A DNA stretch of 64,000 bases from Lactarius indigo. Lineage: Eukaryota > Basidiomycota > Agaricomycetes > Russulales > Russulaceae. Location of the stretch: positions 62,001-126,000 of the forward strand of contig JAFKAC010000047.1 in NCBI GenBank assembly GCA_025766275.1, given 5' to 3'. The translations under genes and the position numbers were made by a program. This document shows, one piece after another, positions 21,341 through 31,535 of the stretch. Below the pieces are notes generated by a model. The model was not told where the DNA came from and did not search any database. It saw nothing but the letters and a program-made list of their open reading frames with translations. The number at the start of each line of letters is the position of its first letter. Within the stretch, counting starts at the first letter, position 1.

Positions 21341-22262
21341 TTATGTATGTCTTGTCTTGTCACTGGACCAAACCTGGACTATGTGTACTGGAAAGAGCTG
21401 GTCTGTGTGTGTGTGTATGTGGCGTCTTGGACGCCTGTGCACACATTACATCCTGACTCTCAAACATCCAGTATGTCATATATGTCATGTCTTGTCACTG
21501 GACCAAACCTGGACTATGTGTACTGGAAAGAGCTGGTCTGTGTGTATGTGCGTGGCGTCCTGGACGCCCGTACACGCATCACGCTCTGACTCTCAAACAT
21601 CCAGTATGTCATATATGTCATGTCTTGTCACTGGACCAAACCTGGACTATGCGTACTGGATAGAGCTGGTCTGTGTGTATGTGTGTGGCGTCCTGGACGC
21701 CCGTACACGCATCACGTCCTCACTTTCAAACATCCAGTATGTCATATATGTCATGTCTTGTCACTGGACCAAACCTGGACTATGCGTACTGGAAAGAGCT
21801 GGTCTGTGTGTATGTGTGTGGCGTCCTGAACGCCCGTACACGCATCACGTCCTCACTTTCAAACATCCAGTATGTCATATATGTCATGTCTTGTCACTGG
21901 ACCAAACCTGGACTATGCGTACTGGATAGAGCTGGTCTGTGTGTATGTGTGTGGCGTCCTGGACGCCCGTACACGCATCACGTCCTCACTTTCAAACATC
22001 CAGTATGTCATATATGTCATGTCTTGTCACTGGACCAAACCTGGACTATGTGTACTGGATAGAGCTGGTCTGTGTGTATGTGTGTGGCGTCCTGGACGCC
22101 CGTACATGCATCACGCTCTGACTCTCAAACATCCAGTATGTCATATATGTCATGTCTTGTCACTGGACCAAACCTGGACTATGTGTACTGGATAGAGCTG
22201 GTCTGTGTGTATGTGTGTGGCGTCCTGGACGCCTGTACACACATCACGTCCTGACTCTCAAG
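21341..22262 (+). repeat. Minisatellite array 2, seven 133-bp units
   Basis: Seven units with a period of 132-134 bp. Each carries the palindrome GGCGTCCTGGACGCC or a one- or two-base variant (near 21420, 21553, 21686, 21819, 21953, 22086, 22218), followed by TACACGCATCACG-like and CATATATGTCATGTCTTGTC segments. Units are highly similar, so amplification is recent. The reading frames crossing the array are repeats of one peptide and are not genes. Confidence 0.93.
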
Positions 22263-22630
22263 ATCCCTTCCCTGTGTTAAACTATGTGTCGTGCCTTGTC
22301 CAACTGGACTAACTTACACAGGCCGGAATGGGTCCATGTGTGCCCCCACAGGATAACCATAGTGGCTTACTAGACAAATCGATTACTCAGCCAGGCCAAC
22401 ATTGGTTTGCTTATTTCCACACACCTTGTGGCAGATCAAGTAGAACGTACCGATGAGCTCACACATCCCGCATATGACTCTATAACTACCTAGGTACTCT
22501 AACATATTTTGCAAATTTATGTCAAGTAAACTACGTTCTATCTAACCCATCTTGGCAATGACCCTCCTGGTCACGGCCTATACCTAAAAAGCACTGTGAA
22601 AAAAACAACTGCCCACATACCCCCATGGTT
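22263..22630. other. Spacer and presumed 5' region of the 899-residue gene
   Basis: No gene. Unique-looking sequence between array 2 and the TATA box. Confidence 0.4.
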
Positions 22631-22637
22631 TATAAAG
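22631..22637 (+). promoter_or_regulatory. TATA box of the 899-residue gene
   Basis: TATAAAG about 100 bases before the ATG at 22736, followed by a pyrimidine-rich stretch. The ATG has an A-rich context with G at +4. Confidence 0.5.
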
Positions 22638-22735
22638 TCTTTGACAGTCAGCGACCTCATTGCATCTTCTTTCCCCCCATTTGAGCACCTCTCAGGTTTC
22701 CCTCAGGCATTCCTCCTTCGTAATCTATTCGAAAA

Positions 22736-25545
22736 ATGGCCTTCCCACACAACACATTGCCCACCGAGCAGTTCACCCTCGAAGAGTTCACCATCTTGAT
22801 GGAAGATGCTGCATCACGCGAGCCAATGGAATACATTAACACTGCTCTCTGTGGTCGATTCCTCATTGATCAAGTACCACACCGTGCCTCCATCAATGCT
22901 AGACAAGGGCTCCATCCCCCGGCTATACCACGTTTCACAAGAGACTTTGATTCTGCCATTGGGGTTACTCGCAACTTGCCTTACACGAGTCCATTCAATG
23001 TTTTTCCAGTTGCAAGTTTTAGGGACACCCTTACGAAACCAAACCATGTCAAAGGTCCAATTTTTTTACCAGATGTGAGTACTGTATATCCTTGGTAACG
23101 TAGTTGTACTTTGTCCTTACTCCATCGATTCTCAGGGAAAGGTGACCTATGCCCCCCTCGAGAAAATCCCTAATTGCGCCTTCGGTACTGTCGGGAGTAG
23201 GCATCTCACAAGGATATTCTTCCCAAGTCTGTACAGTGCATCTGTGATGCCATGCCTGCGCCAGGAGCAACTCGCAAAACTCTATGATGACTGCATCCGG
23301 CCTGCAGTCATGGAGGTCATACCAACCCAGGCGAGCCATTGGCCTGTCAACTATCACAGTGCCATGGTACAATCACAGGATACTGCTGGCCGTCGACACC
23401 TTGGCTCTTTGGCGGTCCCTCCTATCTTCCTCGTAGAGTTTTGTACGGCTCTGACAAATCGTCTGGACGACATCCCCGAATTTGAGATGGCATATTTCGG
23501 ACATGAACTTAGAGGGCTCAAAGGTGGTACTGCTCATGATGACGAAGGAACACTTCCTGAAGAAGCCTTCAATACATTCTTTGAGCATGTGGATACAGCA
23601 CGTATTGACCAAGATAACTGGCTTGTCGACGTTGGACTGGAGGTCTATGATCCGGGAATGGTCGTTCAATGGTCAAGACACTGCCACCCAGCAATTCTCA
23701 GGTACCTGATGCCTTTGTTGAGCGATGCAGAGATAGCGGCATTGCAGAGACGAAAGACGTTCCATCTCGACAATGTCTCCCAACTGGATGACTTTGCGGG
23801 CTTCCGTTGCGAACCTGGCCCATTCGGGGGGAGGAATGACATCAACTACATCAATGTCTACACCACAGACAAATGCCCAACATATCAGCTCCACCAAGGT
23901 ATCTGGAGGCGCCGGAGGTGCAAGGAGCTCTTCCCGAAGATGCTCGAGAAGCTGGTAGACCAGCTCGAAAAAATGTCGGAGACATACAAGGCTTGTGCTG
24001 GTAGCATGGGCCAGAAACCCCAAGAAGGTTGCGCTCGTCTCGAAATTCGCGTCCCATTGGTACTCGCCCAAGATGCTCTTAGAAGTGCACCTGAGGACAT
24101 TATCGCAGGGTGGACTTACACATTGTCGCCAATTATGTGGTGGTGAGATCTTCCGTCAATTTATGCATGGTCATCCTCATATGATATCTAGGCACTTCAA
24201 ATATTTTCGCATGGGTGCAATATATACTGCACTGGGTATGTTGATGGAGACACCAGTCCGATACAGACCGATGCGCTCGTCACTCACCCTTGGTGCCATC
24301 CTCATCTACATGTTGAATGCCATCAACTACCGTCCAGCAGAAGGGCGAGCGGAGACAGAGCTCACACGAACTTGTTGCTGGAACCTCTACGAAACGGAGC
24401 CTCATGAGGATTCTGACCCGGTGCCCATTATGCTGGCCCATGGTCTCTATTTCATCTCAGGCATCACACTACAGCAAGGAGTTGCTCTGCGAATGGGAGG
24501 AGGTGACAGTATTGCCATGGATTCCATTTGCTGGCTGTATGGCATCGCCGATGAGCAAGACTTCAACATCAGATTCAATGTCAAGTCCTGGCACGGTAAT
24601 TCACAGGAGAGGAACAAAAACCGCATTCAAAACCGTCGGAAGCATCCTGTAGACATACGGCATGTCGTGGCTGATGAAGAGTTGAAAGCTCGAGATAGGA
24701 CCCTCAGTGATCAAGGCATTGCCATGATGCCCCTGCCTCAAGAGGCCGGTCCTGATATTGCCCCTCTGGATGTAGATCAGACGGATGAAGGTCAGGGTGG
24801 CTCAGAAAGCATCGACGATATCATCGCACGGATCTGGAGGCAGTTCCCTTACGATCTCCTCGAAAATGCACCCAATCGCAGGTCCAACCGTGAATCAAGC
24901 CATCTACTCATGACAAATGAAGAGCGGAAAGAAGCAACCACCAAGATCTTCAAGAACACCGACCTTCGGAGGCTGTTCTCTCGAGTGGTAGTCAAGGTCG
25001 TGAGTCCCAAGGACTGGGAGAACCTCCAGTTCAGAAGGTTTTTCCCATCAAAGGGATTTGTGCCCCCAACACGCTTCCAAAACTTCCCGTATATGCTATA
25101 CTTTCAATTGTGGAACACTCTGATGGAGAGGTTGACTGAGGATGATTCCAAAATTGTCCGCAGATCGATTTGGAAAGAATTCAGGACCTTTCAATGGCTC
25201 CCATTGACAGACACAGATCGAGTATGGAACACAAAGAAGGTGACGGGACCGCAATGGACGCACCTCCCATTTGATGACAACAAACCTGTGGTACGAATCG
25301 CACTCAATCAGACCCTAGTGCAGGATGCCAATCGGGTTTGGTTGTTTGGGAACAACTCCAAGGACAACTCTGATGAGTGTGTAGCAAATTCTGATGAATT
25401 TGTGGCACATTCCGATGACTCTGACTGGGGATCGGATTCGGACATAGAAATAGTGGAAGAGAACCGAGAACATGTGAGTGCTGATGATGAGGGGGGATCA
25501 GATATGGAAATAGAAATCGTAGAAGAGTATCATGCACATGCATAA
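22736..25545 (+). CDS. Unrecognised intact protein, 899 residues, three exons
   Basis: I do not recognise this family. Exons 22736-23074, 23136-24142 and 24192-25545 give 2,700 bases, exactly 900 codons including the stop. Both introns (61 and 49 bp) have GTGAGT/GTGAGA donors and CTCAG/CTAG acceptors, and the second restores the frame across an apparent shift, which supports a real gene. The N-terminal 110 residues precede a large, mostly globular part rich in aromatic residues. The last 80 residues are highly acidic (repeated DSD, IEIVEE). No signal peptide or clear membrane segment. It is bracketed by minisatellite arrays of the same family. It could be a fungal-specific multi-copy protein or cargo of a large transposon; I cannot tell. 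Confidence 0.8.
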
Positions 25546-25679
25546 AATTATATCCATCACTGTGTCACCTTCAAATTTGACCCTTTCTCTCAGCTCGCTA
25601 GTCACACACATTTGCAGTGGCACGCTCAACACGGAGCTCCAAGCTTGTCTCCTTTGTAAACTCGTGATCTGCTCGACCT

Positions 25680-27470
25680 CAAGAGTCAAGACGTGAGACT
25701 TAAGTGTGCACAGGTGTCCAGGATGCCGCTCACACATGCCAGCTCTTTTAGACCCACATAGTAGTCCTGTTGAACAAGATACAACACATGACACACTGGA
25801 AGGAAGAGACTTCGGCGGTCAGGATGTGGAGTGTGCATAGGCGTCCAGGACGCCACTCACACACACTGGCTTTTCCAGACCATGCAGTCCAGTTGGACAA
25901 GATAAAACACACATAATAGACTAAAAGGAAAGGATTTGAGAATTAAGACGTGAAGTGTGCTCAGGCGTCCAGGACGCCACCCTCACATACAGGCTCTTTC
26001 CGGTCCATGCAGTCCAGTTGGACAAGACACGACACGCGTGACACATTCATAGAATAGAACTTTGAAAATCAGGACATGATGTATGCACAAGCATCCAGGA
26101 CACCATGCATACACACCGGTGATGCATGTTATATCTTGTCCAACAGGACTTCACGGTCAGAAAGAGCCAAGCGTGTGTGGGTGGCGTCCTGGATTCCTGT
26201 GCACACTTCATGTCTCAACCGTCAAGGTTCTTCCTTGACTGTGCTATGCATGTCATATATTATCCAACAGGACTGTGTGGCCTAGAATAGAGCCAGTGTG
26301 TGTGAGTGGCGTCCTGGACGCCAGTGCACACATCACATCCCGACTCTCGAAGTCTCTTCCTTGAGTGCATTATGTGTGTCATATCTCAACCAACTGGACT
26401 GTGCAGTCCAGAAAGAGCCTGTGTGTGTGGGGGGCGTCCTGGACGCCTGTACACACTTCATGTCCTAACTCTCGGGGTTTCTTCCTTCCAGTGTGTCATG
26501 CATGTCATATCTTGTCCAACAGGACCATGTGACTTTGAAAGAGTCAGTGTGTGTGAGTGGCGTCCTGGACGCCAGTGCACACATCACATCTCGACTCTCG
26601 AAGTCTCTTCCTTGAGTGCATTATGTGTGTCATATCTCATCCAACTGGACTGTGCAGTCCAGAAAGAGCCTGTGTGTGTGGGGGGCGTCCTGGACGCCTG
26701 TACACACTTCATGTCCTAACTCTCAGGGTTTCTTCCTTCCAGTGTGTCATGCATGTCATATCTTGTCCAACAGGACCATGTGACTTTGAAAGAGTCAGTG
26801 TGTGTGAGTGGCGTCCTGGACGCCAGTGCACACATCACATCTCAACTCTCGAAGTCTCTTCCTTGAGTGCATTATGTGTGTCATATCTCATCCAACTGGA
26901 CTGTGTAGTCCAGAAAGAGCCTGTGTGTGTGGGGGGCGTCCTGGACGCCTGTACACACTTCATGTCCTAACTCTCAGGGTTTCTTCCTTCCAGTGTGTCA
27001 TGCATGTCATATCTTGTCCAACAGGACCATGTGACTTTGAAAGAGTCAGCGTGTGTGAGTGGCGTCCTGGATGCCTGTACACACTTCATGTCCTAACTCT
27101 TGGGGTTTCTTCCTTCCAATGTGTCATGCATGTCATATCTTGTCCAACAGGACCATGTGAGTTTGAAAGAGTTAGCGTGTGTGAGTGGCGTCCTGGACGC
27201 CAGTGCACACATCACATCCCGACTCTCGAAGTCTCTTCCTTGAGTGCAATATGTGTGCCATATCTTGTCCAACTAAACTGTGTGGTCCAGAAAGAGCCTG
27301 TGTGTGGGGGGGGCGTCCTGGACGCCTGTGCACACTTCACTCCCTGACTGTCAAGTCTCTTTCTTCCAGTGTGTCATGCGTGCCATTTCTTGCCCAACAG
27401 GACTGCAAAGGTCCAAAAGGGCCAGTATGTGTATGTGTGTGGCATCTTGGATGCTTGTGCACACTCAGTA
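25680..27470. repeat. Minisatellite array 3, with an orientation flip
   Basis: About 15 units of roughly 125 bp, each with a GCGTCC..GGACGC palindrome. The first four (cores near 25716, 25840, 25964, 26093) read in the reverse orientation. From about 26140 the remaining eleven (26183 to 27440) read forward, as in array 2. Within the forward part two alternating subtypes (ending CCAGTGCACACATCACATC and CCTGTACACACTTCATGTC) form a higher-order repeat of about 250 bp. Frames across it are artefacts. Confidence 0.92.
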
Positions 27471-29392
27471 AAAAAGGAAAAACCAGAATTAGTCATTGGC
27501 AGTCCAGAGTTGTCAGCCATGGGTCGCTGTGAGTCTAGTTCAGGTCAAGCGGCAATCAAAAATTTTGCAAAGTCTGGCCAAGTCAGATGAAAGTCATTTC
27601 ATAGTCAGATCTAGTCAGACCTAGAGTCACAGAAAACTGGCGAAAACTGGCAATAGTTAGGGTGAAAGATTGTCTTTTTTCTTACATAATGAAACTTGCC
27701 TTACTGTAATCCGATATTTCGATCATCTGCACAACTCGAAGCTACAATGTCTATTGAATACGACTAATCCTGACAACACCAATGGAAACAAAACAAAACA
27801 AAACAAACAAAACAAGGCAACAAGGCGGATGGTACTGGAGGCGATGGCTGGGGGAACATGGGCAGCCCACTGGCAGACATAGCATGAGTCTTTCCCTTTA
27901 CCCTAGATACTGCTAGCTCGCTCATCTATTCCTTCTCTTATCTCTCTGGGGCAGAATCCTCTTATGCAAACCATATCGGCGTTGGTATCTGCATTCCTGG
28001 GGGCTGCATCGTCATAGCATCGATATTGGTCTCTGCGTCAGCCTCACCCAGGCCATTCCTATCACCGACCGTTCTTCCAACCATTCCCTCTCCTTCCCTC
28101 GAATCCCTTCAAGCACCGTCTCCAACAACACTCTCAAGACCGGTTTGTTCTCACCAAGCGTGCTGAATGAGGCTCACTCTAAGTCGCAGGAGTAATTCGC
28201 GTTGTTGCTTCTCATCTGGCTGAGGAACCCATGCAATCATCGTACTGGTCCCATGCTCGTCGCGACACCCCATGTCAGTTCCCCAGAGACTTTCCCACAA
28301 CCATCAGTAATCATTAATCATCATTGATCCTGGATTCTTTCTTTCTCTACCCATCAGACGACATCTCCACTGTCAACTCTCCTTCTGACATAGGGACTGT
28401 TCCAACAGTCTCTCCCAGCACGAGCAGAGTGAGCACCGGGAACATTCCGCTACTGGCATCTTTGTCAAGCCCCTCTCTCCTGGCCAGTGAGTTACCGTCT
28501 GAGAGGCCGATAGTTGAACCGCTGTGGCCAATATCTACAACAAGATCCATTAGTTCTGTTCTGCCATCATTTCCTGGTCCTTATCCCATTGGCCCTCCAG
28601 GGTTGTTGCCGACTATATCGCTATTAACATTAATTACTGAGCCTATGCCAAGCAGCATTTCATCACGCCGTCCTGTGAGTCCTCAAGCCTCCTCGAGCCC
28701 CTCAACCCTACATATCTGCCCACACAACTAAAAATCCATGCAGTGACATGCGCAAAGGCCATCCCTGGAAAACCTTCTGACTTTCCTAATTGTGAGAACA
28801 GGATGGTGGACTTACCGATCAAGAAATGCAGTTGTCACCAATTACACTGAAGGAGTTGCTGCGGAGGCGACGCAGGCAGCTAACTTCCTTTCCTTACTGA
28901 GAGCTTCGTATTTCTGGTGTGATGTCTGGGTCAGCGTGTTTTTGGTATCTCATAAGACGCATGTACCTTTCTTGTCCCAGAGTCAACACTGTCCCACACA
29001 GCTTTGAAGCTGGACTTTGTCACGGAATGGTCTTTAAGGTAGTCGCACGCAAAAAGATTCCTAGCAGAAGGGAAATGTCAGAGAGAGGGTAAATGGAAAA
29101 AATGATCTCATACCGTGCTGTTAGGAGGTTGGGATCTGCAATCATGAGCTTTTTGGACTTCGAACCTTTCGAGGTAGGCATTGCAGCTGAAGACGACACA
29201 GCATCCAGCTCCTTGGCAGGGACTTGAAACAATGGTTTGGGGATCAAAATGCCAGCCCTTTAAATTGTAGTCAGCCATCATTCAATTGAGAACAGAAGTA
29301 GGCACGTACAATGGGTTCACCTGTGAGAAATACAATAAATCAGTCAGTATATGCTAGCTTCGGATGAGAGAATAACTTACACTGTCGCGGTT
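27471..29392. other. Intergenic, no gene supported
   Basis: Contains an AAAAC microsatellite (about 27786-27815). A Ser/Pro-rich open frame (28324-28731) and short frames near 28790-29250 have no recognisable domain. I leave them unannotated. Confidence 0.4.
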
Positions 29393-29778
29393 CAGTCGGA
29401 CTGTCTGTGACTTATCGGGTTCAGTCGTAGCCCAAAGGCAATGGGAAAGCAGAGTCGAGGGTCACAGGTTAAGTGACCAGAGGGAGGGAGAACTTGGCAG
29501 GCGAGTGAGAGGGGAATCTGAAGATTTAAACAAGTAGACTGTATTCAAGGAGTCAAGGACTAAGAGTAGACAAAGTATTGTACTACTCAGACTACTGGTC
29601 TTTATACTCTTACAAACTGGTGATTTTTGGAACTCTTTTCTGTGGTTACAAAGACTTGGAAATGAGCTGGCATACAAGAGACGTGGCATGGGTACTGGGC
29701 TGGCAGAAGACTCGGATGCACTGGCAGGGTGATGTGTCACATATCGTGATGTGATCGCGATGTCACGAGATCGTGACA
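29393..29778 (-). repeat. LTR-like sequence L5
   Basis: On the minus strand it begins TGTCACGATC directly after a purine tract (29793-29779, GAGAGGGGGCTA-like), contains TATAAAG at 29606-29600 and ends in CA at 29393. This organisation matches the LTRs of the other elements here but the sequence differs, so it would be a fifth family. No second LTR or matching target duplication was found, so boundaries are tentative. Confidence 0.55.
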
Positions 29779-29814
29779 TAGCCCCCTCTCTTGGTTCATT
29801 CGTCCGCGAATGAT

Positions 29815-30782
29815 TTAGGAACTGCGGTCAGCAGCTTCCCAATCAACGTCATAGGGATACTTGTAGTCGTCTACAGGCTGGGCTTGAACTGAGGTACCAT
29901 GCAGACGTTGACGTGGGCACGTGGTGGGTTGAAGAGCCTGGTCAGGGGAAAGTGTTGAGCGCAACCACTCATGAGTGCGCGTACTGGTGGTTGAAGTCGA
30001 AAGTGCAGGGCAATTGAACCCATAATAAGGGTGTTGTGGTGAGATGGGGCAATGTCGGCGCTGGGGACACATGGCATGGGGCTGGCGACAAAGTCCCTTG
30101 GTGTGCCCGGGGTTTTGGCAATAGTGACAGCGATGGGGGTTGCGTTGCCTGACCAATTCAACCACGTTGTGCTGTTGCACGGGAGGCCGAATGGAGCCTG
30201 TACGGGAGTTTGGCATGGTCTGCGGACACGGCGTTGCCTCGGCTGCACGTTCGCTGTTGGGGCTTTGGGTAGTGGTACGATGGGTGTCCGGAATGATCGT
30301 GGCCTCTCCATTGTTGATTGTTTCGACAGTTGTATTGGTAAGACAACCATGCGACATGTTTGGAGGGTTTTGGTGGTAGTGGCGCTGTTCTCGAACTGCG
30401 TAGGGGTGACAACGATGAGCAATTTCATGGTCATGACGAGGGGATTGGTTTCGTGGAACCTGTAGTGGAGAGCGAGTGAGGGTGCTGATGTTCAGAAGCT
30501 CCCTCCAGCATAGGGCCTCGATCTCAGGGAACTGCCACTTCTGTGCCAATCAGAGAATTAGCGTCCATTCTTGGGTAGTGGCCTCGTAGACTGAATAATG
30601 CGGGTTGTAGAAGATCCACATGAGTAGTGTAAACTCCTCGGTTGTTACATCGTTGAGAATGACATGATAGGGCCCAACAGCAACACGGGACTCGACAATG
30701 ACTGGTCCCTCATTATCTAAGTCAATGGGTACCTCAGCTGTTGATCCCACAACCTTCCAAAGTTTTCGGAAGTATGGTGACT
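29815..30782 (-). pseudogene. BTB-like domain and zinc-knuckle pseudogene
   Basis: Minus-strand reading. The segment 30782-30480 resembles the second half of fungal BTB/POZ domains: an LNDVTTEEFTLLMWIFYNP-type stretch, YSVYEATTQEW, then KWQFPEIEALCWREL. It is broken by a TGA at 30552-30550, where this family normally has Arg or another residue before LA.KW, so a CGA to TGA change is likely. The frame then runs openly to 29815 through a His/Pro-rich region with one CX2CX4HX4C zinc knuckle (about 30135-30085), ending 36 bases before the LTR-like L5. The 5' end is cut by the G3a LTR at 30783. The knuckle part may belong to an L5 retroelement and the BTB part to a host gene. Confidence 0.6.
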
Positions 30783-31498
30783 TGTAACGTTACAGTAGGA
30801 ACGTTCAGCTCGGCGTGAGCAAGTCTGGTCTTTCTATGTCAATGAGCGAGGGTTCAGCCGATAATGGCAAGGTTTAAGTGGTTAACAAGGATCTCAGAGT
30901 ATGACACAATACTCAAGATGTGAGAGGAGTTCAGGGGTTCAAGAGGTTCGACGGTTCAGCAGAGAGTTACCCCAAGGGAATGGGAAAACAATGTATACTG
31001 TGATGGTAAAGAAGTCGAGTCTAAGGATACAAGCTACCTAGGGCCACGACTTATATAGAAAAAGGTTTGTTTGTGCGGAACAAACAAATAGCGCAATCCG
31101 CAGCAAGCGTGAGAAGTAACACAGCAATCCGCAGCAAGCGTGAGAAGAAAGTACAGCAATCCGCAGCAGGCACGGGAAAAAGAAGAAGGTGTGCACAGCT
31201 ATCCACAGTAAGTGTGGGAAGAAACAAGGATATAAAAGGCAAGTGAGACATGTCTCAGTTTCAACAAAAGTGAGACACCTGCCATAAAAGGGTGCATTTA
31301 GCCCAAGTATAGTAGTAATAAAGACTTATAAGGACAATGAGTGTCTCATTGTCTCACTTTGCACTAGGAGAGAATCTTAAGGCTCCTAGTGCGCAGCAAG
31401 TCCGAAAAAGGGAAAACCATGAAAGGAAAGACTTTCCCGCGAATGTAAGTGTAAGTAAGAAATTAAGGTGAAGTTGAAAACAAGTCCAGTCCGTAACA
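30783..31498 (-). repeat. 3' LTR of G3a (716 bp)
   Basis: TG...CA ends. On the minus strand TATATAAG (31057-31050) precedes by 27 bases the segment AGACTCGACTT (31022-31012), which is complementary to the primer-binding site of G3b. The upstream U3 has four tandem copies of an about 38-bp motif (31092-31232) beginning GCAATCCGCAGCAAGCGTGAG. The first 216 bp (30783-30998) match 59437-59652. Confidence 0.92.
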
Positions 31499-31535
31499 TT
31501 ACCCTCCCTTCAGAGTCCTTGTCGCCTCGACGTCC

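Noticed and set aside
21087..22254. Overlapping frames of up to 280 codons through the minisatellite
   Set aside because: Translations of a 133-bp repeat whose length keeps frames open; the non-repeat N-terminal part is the non-LTR fragment.
23995..24146. Apparent frameshift in the 899-residue gene
   Set aside because: A 49-bp intron (24143-24191) with good splice sites restores the frame.
13660..27470. Possible CRISPR-like arrays (short palindrome with regular spacing)
   Set aside because: Spacers are themselves repeated and similar, units are 86-134 bp, and the genome is eukaryotic.
26306..27532. Repetitive frames rich in SWTPVHTSH-type peptides
   Set aside because: Artefacts of array 3, not genes.
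28324..28731. Ser/Pro-rich frame of 135 codons
   Set aside because: Low-complexity composition, no domain and no splice-supported context.
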